Shown here in pieces: positions 36,202-45,496 of a stretch of 64,000 bases of DNA. A program made the translations under genes and the position numbers. The stretch comes from Nitrobacter sp. Nb-311A (GTDB taxonomy: Bacteria > Pseudomonadota > Alphaproteobacteria > Rhizobiales > Xanthobacteraceae). The stretch's first letter is position 1. Every line of letters starts with the position of its first letter. The DNA lies in assembly GCF_000152905.1 (NCBI RefSeq), contig NZ_CH672418.1, positions 180,138 through 244,137 of the forward strand, read 5' to 3'. The notes under the pieces were generated by a model. The model had not been told where the DNA came from, did no database searches, and saw nothing but the letters and a program-made list of their open reading frames with translations.

Positions 36202-36531
36202 GACGGTTTCCTGTCATTGAAATAAGCGGACGCAACAACGCTGCCGTTGGCTAACCAAAATGCGGTGGAAGGCCGCATCGGTGCGAGCATCGCGGTAGGA
36301 GCTTGCCATGATCCTTTCCCATTGTGGTTAACGATCGGTAAATGGCCCTTGCGGCCTTTGCCATCAAATTCGTCTAAGTCACGGTTGCGACGTTACAATT
36401 TGACGTACCCGGGCACTCGCGAGTCCGCTATCGGTTTCATGCTTTCTTAGAGTCTTCCCATCACTGTAGCGCCTCGCCGAGGATCTTCGGCGTATGGGCG
36501 TATGTGTATTCACACCAGAAAGGTATGAAAA
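36202..36531. other. flbT-flagellin 1 divergent promoter and leader region
   Basis: 330 bp, AT-richer than the neighbours, holding the flbT promoter and the flagellin leader. I found no -24/-12 pair with correct spacing. The ribosome binding site for flagellin is AGAAAGG at about 36518-36524. No small ORF is supported. Confidence 0.5.
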
Positions 36532-38106
36532 ATGTCCGATATCGTTCTCTCCGCATCGGTTCGCCAGAATCTGCTTTCGCTTCAGTCGACCGCTGAGCTG
36601 CTCTCGACGACCCAGACCCGCCTTGCCACCGGCAAGAAGGTCAATTCCGCTCTCGACAATCCAACGAACTTCTTCACCGCTGCCGGCCTCGACTCCCGCG
36701 CCAGCGATATCAACAACCTCCTCGACTCGATCGGCAACGGCGTACAGGTGTTGCAGGCCGCCAACACCGGCATCACCTCGCTGCAGAAGCTGGTCGATAC
36801 AGCGAAGTCGATCGCCAACCAGGCGCTGCAGGCGACCTCCGGCTACTCCACCAAGTCGCAGGCGACCACAGCCGCCATCACCGGCGCGACTGCGGATAAC
36901 TTGCTCGGAACCGCTGGCGCCCCGACCGCGAACTCGGTGACGGGTTCGGTCGTGCAGAATGACGATACCGACGGTGCTGCGAACATCACCGGTGCAACCC
37001 TTCTGTCCGGTACGCCTGGTTCAGGTTCGAACAACCTGGCCTCCGGTTTCACCATATCGGACACGATCGTTGTCAACGGCACGACGATTTCGTTCGTTGC
37101 GTCGGGTGCGACCGGCGATCAGCTCAACATTACCGATGACGTGGATACCTTGCTGGCCAAGATCGACTCGATTACCGGCGGCACCTCGTCGGTTTCCGGT
37201 GGTCAGATTACGCTCGGCACCGGCACCACTGAGGATCTCGTCATTTCGGGTTCCGGCCTTGCCAAGATCGGCCTCACCGCGGGAACGACCGCGCTGACGC
37301 CGGGCACAACCGCACTCAGCGGCAAGACCCTGACCATCGGCGCGACCGCTGACGGCACCGCGACCAGCGTCACCTTCGGTACCGGCGCTGGCCAGATCAA
37401 TACGCTCGACCAATTGAACACGGCTCTCGCCGCGAACAACCTGACGGCCTCGATCAACTCGGCGGGCGCGATCACCTTCACCACGACCAACGATTACGCG
37501 TCCGCGACGATCGGTGCGTTCGGCGGCGATGCGACCACCGATCCGAATACGTTCGGCGCGATGACTGCTTCCGCTCCGGTCGAGGACGCCAACGCGCAGA
37601 ACACCCGCGCCACGCTGATCGGTCAGTACAATCAGGTCGTCGACCAGATCCGCACCACCGCGCAGGATGCCTCCTTCAACGGCATCAACCTGCTCAACGG
37701 TGACCAGCTGAAGCTGGTGTTCAACGAAACCGGCAAGTCGACGCTGACCATTCAGGGCGTGACCTTCGATCCGGCCGGCCTCGGCCTGGCGTCGCTGGTC
37801 AAGGGCACCGACTTCCTGGACAATGCTTCGACCAACAAGATTCTGGACTCGCTCAACACCGCGTCCAGCACGCTGCGCTCGCAGGCTTCGACCTTCGGTT
37901 CCAACCTGTCGATCGTGCAGATCCGTCAGGACTTCTCCAAGAACCTGATCAACGTGTTGCAGACCGGATCGGCGAACCTGACGCTGGCCGACACCAACGA
38001 GGAAGCGGCGAACAGCCAGGCGCTGGCCACCCGCCAGTCGATCGCGGTATCGGCGCTGGCGCTGGCCAACCAGTCGCAGCAGAGCGTGCTGCAACTGCTC
38101 CGCTGA
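36532..38106 (+). CDS. fliC: flagellin 1
   Basis: 524 residues. The N-terminus MSDIVLSASVRQNLLSLQS and C-terminus ALANQSQQSVLQLLR form the D0/D1 helical core. The middle (about residues 110-360) is a Gly/Thr-rich surface region containing a ~100-residue module also found in flagellin 2 and FlgE. It is the filament subunit secreted through the flagellar export gate. The N- and C-terminal thirds are nearly identical to flagellin 2, so the pair arose by duplication. A strong terminator follows. Confidence 0.93.
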   Translation: MSDIVLSASVRQNLLSLQSTAELLSTTQTRLATGKKVNSALDNPTNFFTAAGLDSRASDINNLLDSIGNGVQVLQAANTGITSLQKLVDTAKSIANQALQATSGYSTKSQATTAAITGATADNLLGTAGAPTANSVTGSVVQNDDTDGAANITGATLLSGTPGSGSNNLASGFTISDTIVVNGTTISFVASGATGDQLNITDDVDTLLAKIDSITGGTSSVSGGQITLGTGTTEDLVISGSGLAKIGLTAGTTALTPGTTALSGKTLTIGATADGTATSVTFGTGAGQINTLDQLNTALAANNLTASINSAGAITFTTTNDYASATIGAFGGDATTDPNTFGAMTASAPVEDANAQNTRATLIGQYNQVVDQIRTTAQDASFNGINLLNGDQLKLVFNETGKSTLTIQGVTFDPAGLGLASLVKGTDFLDNASTNKILDSLNTASSTLRSQASTFGSNLSIVQIRQDFSKNLINVLQTGSANLTLADTNEEAANSQALATRQSIAVSALALANQSQQSVLQLLR

Positions 38107-38130
38107 TCGCAAGCGCATCTCAGACGACGG

Positions 38131-38163
38131 AAACGGCGGGGGAAACCCCGCCGTTTTTTTTTT
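38131..38163 (+). terminator. rho-independent terminator of flagellin 1
   Basis: AACGGCGGGG, GAAA loop, CCCCGCCGTT followed by nine or more T residues, 25 bp after the stop codon. Confidence 0.92.
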
Positions 38164-38412
38164 GACCAGTTCTTATGAGCCGGATTATCGGTCATTATTC
38201 GTAAAGCTTTGAAAGAACAGCGGAAACCGTTTGTACGAGCGCCGCTCCGAGCTTTTGAGTTTCGCAGCTAACATCGTGAATCAAACCCCTGAGCCGCCTT
38301 GCATTCCGCCGCTCAGGTTCAGAAAGCGCGTCATCGCCACGAATATCGGATTGGCGTGTCTCGCCGGGCCGCGCGATCGAGCGCGCGGGTTAATCGGAGG
38401 TTAACCATAAAT

Positions 38413-38440
38413 TAAAACGTCTTGTTCACCTTTCCGATCA
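38413..38440 (+). promoter_or_regulatory. possible sigma-28-type promoter of flagellin 2
   Basis: TAAA at 38413-38416 and TCCGATCA about 16 bases later resemble TAAA-N15-GCCGATAA, with spacing off by one. It lies about 55 bp before the ATG. Weak: no second copy supports it before flagellin 1. Confidence 0.25.
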
Positions 38441-38493
38441 GGGACCGGCTCTCGGGGCGAGCTGGCGTCCGCGCACGTTAGGGAAGGCCAGAC

Positions 38494-40104
38494 ATGTCCG
38501 ACATCGTTCTCTCGGCATCCGTTCGCCAGAATTTGCTCTCGCTGCAGTCCACCGCTGATTTGCTGGCGAGAACGCAGCACCGTCTCGCCACCGGCAAGAA
38601 GGTCAACACCGCCCTCGACAATCCGACCAATTTTTTCACCGCAGCAGCGCTCGACAACCGCGCCAACGATATCAGCAATCTGCTCGACGGCATCGGCAAC
38701 GGCATCCAGGTGCTGCAGGCGGCCAACACCGGCCTGACCTCGCTGCAGAAGCTGGTGGATACGGCAAAGTCGGTCGCCAATCAGGTTTTGCAATTCCCGA
38801 TTGGCTATTCACAGAAGTCGTCGGTGGAGAGTCTTCCCATAACGGGCGCGACCGCGCTCGATCTCAGAGGCACGACACCGTTCACGAATGCCGCCGCGAC
38901 ACCCGGCACAGCGCTGAAGACCGGCACATCCAACGCCGCGGCAACCGGCGCCACCCTTATCAATGCGCTGACCGACGGTGCAGTCGCGACACCGACCGGC
39001 CCGGCGGCCGGCGAAAGCTTTGTCGTCAACGGCAAGACCATAACCTTTGTCGCTTCCGGCGCGGTGGCCGCAGACGCCTCCGGGAACATCACGATCGGTA
39101 TCGACCAGACCTTGGACTCGCTGCTCGGGGTGATCGACGTGCTGCACGGTAACGCCGACACGGCATCGACGGTCAACGGCAGTGGGCAGATCGTGCTCAA
39201 CACCGGCATCGTTCATGATCTCGTACTGACCGATTCAACGCCGGCCGGCGTCCTCGCAAAGCTCGGCCTCACCGCGGGAACAACGGCGCGCGGCGGAGGC
39301 GTGGGGAGCCTCGACGGCAAGACGCTGACGATCGGACCGACCGGCGACGGCGTCGCGACCAACATCACGTTCGGTGACGGCACCAACGGGACCGTCAGAA
39401 CCCTCAACGACCTGAACGCGCAGCTTGCCTCGAACCATCTCCAGGCCACGATCAATTCAGCCGGCGTCATCACGATCTCGACCGCCAACGAGGCTGCCGC
39501 CGAGACCATCGGTGCGATCGGCGGGACCGCGGCCGGCGCGGGATATGCGTTCAACGGTCTCGTCGCCGGCGCGCCCGTTCAAGATCCGGCGGTACAGGCG
39601 TCCCGCGCCGGCCTCGTCAGTCAGTACAACAACATTATTCAGCAAATAGACACGACAGCGGCGGACTCTTCCTTCAACGGCATCAATCTGCTGAGCGGCG
39701 ACACGCTGAAGCTCATCTTCAACGAGAGTGGAAAGTCGACGCTGACGATTACCGGCGCCAACATGAATGCAGTCGGTCTTGGACTGGCGAGCCTGACGGT
39801 GGGCGTTGACTTTCTCGACAACGGCTCGGCCAATAGTGTGCTCGCGAGCCTCGACACAGCGTCGAGCACTCTGCGCACGCAGGCTTCGACGCTCGGCTCC
39901 AACCTGTCGATCGTGCAAATTCGTCAGGATTTCTCAAAGAACCTGATCAATGTGCTGCAGACGGGCTCGTCGAACCTGACTCTCGCCGACACCAACGAGG
40001 AGGCTGCCAACAGTCAAGCCCTGGCAACTCGACAGTCGATCGCGGTGTCCGCACTGGCGCTGGCCAACCAGTCGCAACAAAGCGTCCTGCAATTGCTACG
40101 CTGA
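38494..40104 (+). CDS. fliC: flagellin 2
   Basis: 536 residues, a paralogue of the upstream flagellin. Residues 1-100 and the last ~110 are almost the same as flagellin 1, while the central region (about 110-370) has diverged strongly. The DNA at the 3' ends also stays very similar (for example TCGATCGTGCA and TGGCGCTGGCCAACCAGTC). It keeps the shared surface module (ESFVVNGKTITFVASGAV ... LGLTAGTTA). It has its own upstream region after the flagellin 1 terminator, so the two can be regulated separately. Confidence 0.93.
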   Translation: MSDIVLSASVRQNLLSLQSTADLLARTQHRLATGKKVNTALDNPTNFFTAAALDNRANDISNLLDGIGNGIQVLQAANTGLTSLQKLVDTAKSVANQVLQFPIGYSQKSSVESLPITGATALDLRGTTPFTNAAATPGTALKTGTSNAAATGATLINALTDGAVATPTGPAAGESFVVNGKTITFVASGAVAADASGNITIGIDQTLDSLLGVIDVLHGNADTASTVNGSGQIVLNTGIVHDLVLTDSTPAGVLAKLGLTAGTTARGGGVGSLDGKTLTIGPTGDGVATNITFGDGTNGTVRTLNDLNAQLASNHLQATINSAGVITISTANEAAAETIGAIGGTAAGAGYAFNGLVAGAPVQDPAVQASRAGLVSQYNNIIQQIDTTAADSSFNGINLLSGDTLKLIFNESGKSTLTITGANMNAVGLGLASLTVGVDFLDNGSANSVLASLDTASSTLRTQASTLGSNLSIVQIRQDFSKNLINVLQTGSSNLTLADTNEEAANSQALATRQSIAVSALALANQSQQSVLQLLR

Positions 40105-40311
40105 TGACGTGATCGCGGGCATGATCTCGCGGAGGCCACTTTCGAAGTTGCCTTTTCCATTGCCGCGAATGCTCCTTCTCACCTGAAGATCGAAGGAATT
40201 CTCGCAACCAGGCTTGCCGGCACAACTGCAAAGCCTGCATTCGTTCGCCATTTTTTCGACGTATCTAAAAACGCCGGGTAACCCATTTTAAAGGTGGTGC
40301 TGATAGACATT

Positions 40312-40330
40312 CGGCAACGTCGAGTTGCCG
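40312..40330 (+). promoter_or_regulatory. hairpin in the flaF leader
   Basis: CGGCAAC / GTTGCCG with a five-base loop, followed by CGCGCCCTTTTCTTTTCC, about 31 bp before the flaF ATG. It could be an attenuator-like or stabilising stem; function unproven. Confidence 0.35.
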
Positions 40331-40361
40331 CGCGCCCTTTTCTTTTCCCCCGAGGTTTTAG

Positions 40362-40727
40362 ATGTCGAATGCTGCTCAAGCCTACGCCCGGACGGCTCAA
40401 ACCTCGTCGTCTCCGCGTGAAATCGAGGCGCAGGCTTTGCTGAAGGCGGCGCGGCAGCTTCGGGAGATCCAGGAGCACTGGAAAGGGCCGGACAACGACA
40501 TGCACAAAGCGTTGTTGTTCAACCGCCGTTTGTGGTCGATCTTCATGAGCGCGGCGGACAGCGAGAGCAACCCGCAGCCGCTGGAAGTTCGCCAGAACAT
40601 CGCCAACATCGGCGTGTTCGTGATGAAGCAGACCGTGGACATGCAGCTCAATCCCGACCCTGCAAAGCTGACGGCGCTGATCGACATCAACTGCAATCTC
40701 GCAGCCGGCTTGTCCGGGCGAGCGTAG
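40362..40727 (+). CDS. flaF: flagellar biosynthesis regulator FlaF
   Basis: 121 residues. SPREIEAQALLKAARQL and WSIFMSAADSESNPQPLEVRQNIANIGVFV are the FlaF signature. In Caulobacter FlaF is needed for flagellin secretion and opposes FlbT. Here it follows flagellin 2 by 257 bp, rather than sitting beside flbT as is usual. Confidence 0.92.
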   Translation: MSNAAQAYARTAQTSSSPREIEAQALLKAARQLREIQEHWKGPDNDMHKALLFNRRLWSIFMSAADSESNPQPLEVRQNIANIGVFVMKQTVDMQLNPDPAKLTALIDINCNLAAGLSGRA

Positions 40728-40756
40728 ACCTTGCCGTTGCAGACGGAGCCGGATCA

Positions 40757-41122
40757 TTGGCCGACGTCCTGAACATCCTGGCATCGAACTACAAAACGGT
40801 CGGTCAGAATGTCAGTCTGAATACCGGAAAATACGTTAACGTCGATCCTGATGTTTTCGAGGGGACGTGGAGCGGCAAGTACGCCAACCAGAAGCCGTTC
40901 TCCGTGACGGTCTCGAACGTCAACGGTTTCCGCGCCAAGGCCAAGTACCAGTATGGAAACACGATCAAGTATCAGGAAGTCCTGATAAAGAATAACGCAT
41001 TTCGTATCGGCGATTCAAAGTTCGTGCTGACAAAGGCAGGCATCGCGCAGGTCAGCACGGTCATGAGTGATCCGGCGACCGGTGCAAGCACCCTTGAGAC
41101 GGCTTACGTCCATCAGAACTGA
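40757..41122 (+). CDS. hypothetical protein between flaF and flaG, TTG start
   Basis: About 121 residues. The frame is open from 40532, but that part overlaps flaF and is a shadow. The best start is the TTG at 40757 (LADVLNILASNYKTVGQNVSL), with GGAG nine bases upstream. The protein ends TAYVHQN and is predicted mostly beta, with WSGKYANQKPFSVTVSNV. It starts 29 bp after flaF on the same strand, which suggests a flagellar or secretion-related role. I do not recognise the family. Confidence 0.6.
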   Translation: MADVLNILASNYKTVGQNVSLNTGKYVNVDPDVFEGTWSGKYANQKPFSVTVSNVNGFRAKAKYQYGNTIKYQEVLIKNNAFRIGDSKFVLTKAGIAQVSTVMSDPATGASTLETAYVHQN

Positions 41123-41137
41123 GCATTATTTTGATTG

Positions 41138-41184
41138 AGCATGATCTTATCCGAAAACCGGCTTCCACTTTTCGGGATCATGCT
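41138..41184. repeat. family 3 inverted repeat
   Basis: AGCATGATC + CCGAAAA pairs with TTTTCGG + GATCATGCT around an 11-base loop, giving about 16 paired bases. It fills the gap between two convergent genes and may act as a bidirectional terminator. I have seen this type of sequence commonly between Bradyrhizobium-group genes. Confidence 0.8.
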
Positions 41185-41550
41185 TTAGGCGTGCCGGTCG
41201 GTAGCGGCCGAAGCTCCGCGCTCAGCATTCATGAGATCAAGTGTGCGGAAATAGGCGCGTCGCCGCAGCATCGCCTCTTCGGGGAACTGCTTCACGACGA
41301 TGCTCGTCCGGCTATCGACGACCTGGTAGACCACGGAGGCGGCGTCACGATCGACGACCACCTGGCGTGACAGTGTATCGCGGGAGGTCTGCAGGTCGTT
41401 GCGGACGCGCGTGCTGATGTCCGTCGCGGTGACGCTTTTGCTCGGCGGAAGTTGAGTCGCCACGGCATCGTTCGCGGCCGGGCCCGCCGGCTGAACGACT
41501 GGCGCCGCGACCGGTCCTCCAACCGGTTTGATACTGAAATCCGTACCCAT
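41185..41550 (-). CDS. flaG: FlaG-like flagellar protein
   Basis: 121 residues. The C-terminal half carries ASVVYQVVDSRTSIVVKQFPEEAMLRRRAYF, the FlaG pattern (VVVQVVDxxTGEVIRQIPxE). The N-terminal half is Pro/Ala-rich and probably disordered. FlaG influences filament length or flagellin-associated assembly in other bacteria; here the role is inferred from the domain and the flagellar neighbourhood. The stop lies next to the inverted repeat at 41138-41184. Confidence 0.7.
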   Translation of the reverse strand: MGTDFSIKPVGGPVAAPVVQPAGPAANDAVATQLPPSKSVTATDISTRVRNDLQTSRDTLSRQVVVDRDAASVVYQVVDSRTSIVVKQFPEEAMLRRRAYFRTLDLMNAERGASAATDRHA

Positions 41551-41778
41551 GGTCGCCTCCAGGCTCCCCTCGAGTCAAATCCCAACCCCCTTCTAAAAAC
41601 AAGCCTAGCGCCTGTCTCTCAACGCTGCGTTAGAAAACGTGTTCAATGAGGTGCTGCAATGAGCGCAAGCATTTGAATTAAATGGGATGGAGTGCGGAAG
41701 GCAGGGATCGGTAGTCGTCGTTTGAGCGACTGCACGCCAGCGCAAGGAGAGTTTTCACCAGCAACGCGTGCCCGCGGG

Positions 41779-44289
41779 TCAAAACTGGAAAGTCGTTGAG
41801 AGCCTGAAAGTGCGAGGGTCGTTTGGGGTTAGGCCACCGAACGTGCCCCCAATCCAAGCCCTGGTATCGAAAACGTTCTGGATGTTGGCGCGAATTACAA
41901 TAGGCATACCGTAGCCCTCGATCGTATAGCGGCCACCAAAATCGACCCGCGTCCATCCCGAGATTTCCTGAGTATTGGCAGGATCCACAAACTGAGAGCC
42001 GTTGTATATAAAGCGGCCAGTGAAGGTCAGTCCTCTGACAAACGGCGTATCCCACTCTGCTCCGGCGACGAGGCGGTACTCCGGAACGCCGACCCCTCGC
42101 TTTCCGGCAGTTGCGCTGTCGCCGGTGTTCAATTGCACTGACTCGATATAGTTTGCCCCTCCAAGCAACCGCAACGACTCTGTCAGCTCACCGAATACGT
42201 TCAATTCGATTCCGCGATGACGCTGGTCACCATAAACCCCAAACAGGTTAGTGGTGGGATCGACATATCCTACGGGTTTCGCGAGCTGATAGGTCGACAA
42301 CGTCGTGGTGATACGACCGAAATCCACTTTCAAGCCGACTTCGGTTTGCTTCGCCACATAGGGCGAGAATATCTCACCTGCGTTCGCGGCGCCCAACGGA
42401 GCAACCGGTCCCTGTTGGAGACCCTCTATGTAATTGCCATATAGCGAAACATTGGACCACGGTTTTAAGACGACGCCGACCATTGGTGTGGCGGTCTTCT
42501 CATCGTAATTTGATCTCACAGCTCCCGTTGAAATATTAAACCGCGTGGCCTCGATCTCTTGGAAGCGCACTCCTCCCGTGACCTGGATTCTGTCGTCGAA
42601 AATGGAGAGCGTATCCGCCATGGTGATTCCAGAAAGTGAAATGTCTTGTAATGGTCTCGCATCGCTTGCATTGGGACGAGGGCCAGCTGGGCCAGGTCCA
42701 AATACTGGACTGTAGATGTTAGATGTCGGAACCGGCGCACTGTTTCCGTCCACCCGCCTCCAGTCGATGCTAACTTTGCTGTAAGCGACGGTGGCTTGAT
42801 GTTTAATGGGTCCTGTTTCGAAGTTTCCGCGTACGCCGGCCTCCGTGGACAGGGTGTACATAGCATCAGCTTCTTCAAACGCGGTGGTAGGCCCGAGCGT
42901 GCCCGCGGAATCCGTGATGGATCGGATCACATAGAAACTCGGCTGTTTCCTTTGATTGCCGCCGACGGCGGCAAAGGCGGTTATGTTCGATGTCAAATCG
43001 AACTCACCGCGCGCTACGCCATAGAATACTTCCGGGGCAACATATCCCCATGGCGGTGACGCATTGGTGCGGGTATTTGGCGGAGGGGGGACAGCGACGC
43101 CCGGATCAACAGAGGACCAAACGCGTACGCCCTTCAGATTCTGATATTGATAGCCAAGGTCCGCGGACAAGCGGAGACGCTCTCCCCGATAGTCGAGAGC
43201 TAAGGTTGCCAGTCGAGATTCCCGCGACTGATGATCAATAGGTGTATCGCCATCACGATAGACCCCATTGAAGCGGACGCCAAACTCCTTGTTGCCGCCA
43301 AATCGACGACCGATATCTACGTGCCCTCCAAACTGAGAGTTTGAAGCATGGTCGAGCGTGGCTTGCGTCAATGGATCGTCCCCGGCCCTCTTCGGGACGA
43401 GATTGATCATTCCGCCGATGCTACCCAGTGCGCCAGCGCCATTTAAGAGTGCGCTCGGACCTTTGAGCACCTCAACGCGCTCAATGGACTCCGACATCAT
43501 GGAATTGAACCAAGTCGGCGCAATTCCAGCCATGCCGTTGAACAGCATATCGCCATTTCCGGCATCGAATCCGCGAATGATGAAATTGTCCGCACCGCCC
43601 GACGGTCCGGTGTCAACGAGAACCGAGGGATCATTCTGAAGCACATCGGCGATGTATTTTATTTGCTGATTTTGCATCAGTTTCGACGTGTAGCTCGTTT
43701 GATTGAATGGCGTGTTCATCAGGTCTCGATTGCCCAGCAAGCCGAGCTGTCCGCCGCGAGCGACCTGTCCGCCCGCATATTCCGGCGGAAGATTGCCAAT
43801 CAGCGCATTGGGATTTGAGGCGCCCTGCACATCGATCGTATCGAGCGCGATCGCGCCTGATGGCACCGCGCCAGCGCCGCCGTCCGCATTCGGCCGCTGG
43901 ATGGCGACGGTCGAGGCATTGGTAAAACGATAGCTGAGGCCCGTTCCCGCCAGAAGGCGGGTCAACGCCTGATGGGGCGTGAGATTGCCGGATACACCGG
44001 GCGAGCCGACGCCGCGCCCGATGCCGCCGTCGCCGACGACATCAATGCCGGTGACACGCGAGAAAGCCGAGATCGCGCCGGTGAGCGGCTGGGGAGGAAT
44101 GGAGAAGTTATAACCTGCACTACGCGCCGCCGGGGCCGTGCCACGCCCGCTCGATCCCGGCGTCTGGGCGTTCGCGACGCCGACCATGCCTGTCGTCAGG
44201 GCCGTCGACAGAAGCAGAAAAGCCGCACACCTGTTTGAGACGCCAGCCCGCGCTTCCGTGACCAACCTTTTCTCTGCCCCGCTTCTCAT
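41779..44289 (-). CDS. TonB-dependent siderophore receptor with signalling (STN) domain
   Basis: 836 residues from the ATG at 44289; an ATG at 44310 is the alternative. A signal peptide ends near VGVANAQ. Residues about 60-140 form the secretin/TonB STN domain (FSIPPQPLTGAISAFSRVTGI), which contacts the FecR-type anti-sigma factor. The plug has VLQNDPSVLVDTGPSGGADNFIIRGFDA, then the beta barrel, closing with the terminal Phe signature DPRTFRLSTTFQF. It imports an iron-siderophore complex of unknown type. It is the target gene of the fecI-fecR pair upstream. GC content looks lower than in the flagellar genes around it. Confidence 0.9.
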   Translation of the reverse strand: MRSGAEKRLVTEARAGVSNRCAAFLLLSTALTTGMVGVANAQTPGSSGRGTAPAARSAGYNFSIPPQPLTGAISAFSRVTGIDVVGDGGIGRGVGSPGVSGNLTPHQALTRLLAGTGLSYRFTNASTVAIQRPNADGGAGAVPSGAIALDTIDVQGASNPNALIGNLPPEYAGGQVARGGQLGLLGNRDLMNTPFNQTSYTSKLMQNQQIKYIADVLQNDPSVLVDTGPSGGADNFIIRGFDAGNGDMLFNGMAGIAPTWFNSMMSESIERVEVLKGPSALLNGAGALGSIGGMINLVPKRAGDDPLTQATLDHASNSQFGGHVDIGRRFGGNKEFGVRFNGVYRDGDTPIDHQSRESRLATLALDYRGERLRLSADLGYQYQNLKGVRVWSSVDPGVAVPPPPNTRTNASPPWGYVAPEVFYGVARGEFDLTSNITAFAAVGGNQRKQPSFYVIRSITDSAGTLGPTTAFEEADAMYTLSTEAGVRGNFETGPIKHQATVAYSKVSIDWRRVDGNSAPVPTSNIYSPVFGPGPAGPRPNASDARPLQDISLSGITMADTLSIFDDRIQVTGGVRFQEIEATRFNISTGAVRSNYDEKTATPMVGVVLKPWSNVSLYGNYIEGLQQGPVAPLGAANAGEIFSPYVAKQTEVGLKVDFGRITTTLSTYQLAKPVGYVDPTTNLFGVYGDQRHRGIELNVFGELTESLRLLGGANYIESVQLNTGDSATAGKRGVGVPEYRLVAGAEWDTPFVRGLTFTGRFIYNGSQFVDPANTQEISGWTRVDFGGRYTIEGYGMPIVIRANIQNVFDTRAWIGGTFGGLTPNDPRTFRLSTTFQF

Positions 44290-44315
44290 ACCCTTAAAGC
44301 CCCCATACACAGGCC

Positions 44316-44331
44316 CCGGCAGAGATGCCGG
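44316..44331. repeat. short hairpin between fecR and the receptor gene
   Basis: CCGGCA / TGCCGG with a GAGA loop lies in the 103-bp gap between the fecR-like stop and the receptor start. It could tune read-through between the two. Confidence 0.4.
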
Positions 44332-44392
44332 AGCGCGGTTACAGAGTCAGACAATCGGGGCTCCGGAATTTTGCGGCGTGATGCAAAAAAAA

Positions 44393-45349
44393 TCAGCCGG
44401 CCTCAAACAACAGGGTCAGGTATGGCGTGGCGGCAACAATCCGGATCGGCACCGCCTCGGCGAGTTGCGCCACGATCGTCTCGGTGCGGTTGAGGTTGAC
44501 AATGAGTGTGATCGGCCGCTGCGCGAGCGCGTTGCTCATGACGATGATGCGCCCGGAGCGCCAGCGGTTGAGCGCCTGCACGGCCTGTCCGAGAGGCGCC
44601 TGCGTGAAGACCAGCCGACCCTCCCGCCACGCAAGTTCGGTGCCGGTTTCCGATTGCCGCGGCGCTCCGATATGCCTGCTGTCATAGGTAACCAGCGAGC
44701 CGGCGGAGACCTTGGCGGATTGGCTGCCGAGCGTGACGTCGACGGCGCTTTCCGTCACGGTGACGGTCGCGCTGGCATCCCGATAGTCAACGCCAAACGC
44801 CGTGCCGAGCGCGGTCGTGCGCCCCGATCCGGCTTCGACGACAAACGGCCGTGCGGCGTCTTTCGCGACCGTGAAAAAAGCCTCACCTTCGTGGAGCGTG
44901 AGGCCTCGCCGCTCGCGCGTGAAGGCCAGCGAAATTTTTGTTTCGGCCGCGAGATCGATGGTCGATCCATCGGCGAGCGTCACGGCGCGACGTTCTCCTG
45001 TCGCAGTCCGGTAGTCGGCGAAAGGGTAGCTCGCCAGATATCGCCAGGCTCCGAGGCCAATGGTTCCCGCAATGACGGCCTTGCCGAGCCTGCGGCGCGT
45101 CAGCGCTTTCCGCGCGGCGAGGTGACGATCCTTCATGCCAGGAAGCTCGATCGCGCCCATCCACAGCCTGTTTATATCCGCATAGGCTTCAGCGTGACGC
45201 GGATCGGCCGCGAGCCACGCCTTCAATGCGTTCTTGTTTCTGCCGGAAGCCTTGCCGCCATGCATCGTGGCGAACCAGACTGCCGCCTCCTCGACAATCC
45301 GGACGTGGTCGGGATCGTCGCTCACCTGACTATCGGCCGCATGTTCCAT
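44393..45349 (-). CDS. fecR: FecR-like anti-sigma factor / transmembrane signal relay
   Basis: 318 residues. The N-terminal DUF4880 anti-sigma segment has EEAAVWFATMHGGKASGRNK and LKAWLAADPRHAEAYADI. A transmembrane helix follows at about residues 90-110 (AVIAGTIGLGAWRYLA). The periplasmic FecR domain has the conserved RRAVTLADGSTIDL and GEAFFTVAKDAARPFVV. It passes the siderophore-bound signal from the receptor STN domain to the FecI-type sigma factor. The gap of 147 bp after fecI is unusually long for this pair. Confidence 0.9.
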   Translation of the reverse strand: MEHAADSQVSDDPDHVRIVEEAAVWFATMHGGKASGRNKNALKAWLAADPRHAEAYADINRLWMGAIELPGMKDRHLAARKALTRRRLGKAVIAGTIGLGAWRYLASYPFADYRTATGERRAVTLADGSTIDLAAETKISLAFTRERRGLTLHEGEAFFTVAKDAARPFVVEAGSGRTTALGTAFGVDYRDASATVTVTESAVDVTLGSQSAKVSAGSLVTYDSRHIGAPRQSETGTELAWREGRLVFTQAPLGQAVQALNRWRSGRIIVMSNALAQRPITLIVNLNRTETIVAQLAEAVPIRIVAATPYLTLLFEAG

Positions 45350-45496
45350 GCAAGCAAACCTCCCGGACGGCGCGGACAGCCGAGTTCGTCCTATTACATT
45401 GACAATCGAGAGAGGTGGATTTCTGAGGTGATATCGGAGAATGCTTCAGATGGAACCAGCAGCCCCTGAACCTCTTCATGCCGCCATGGAACTGCT

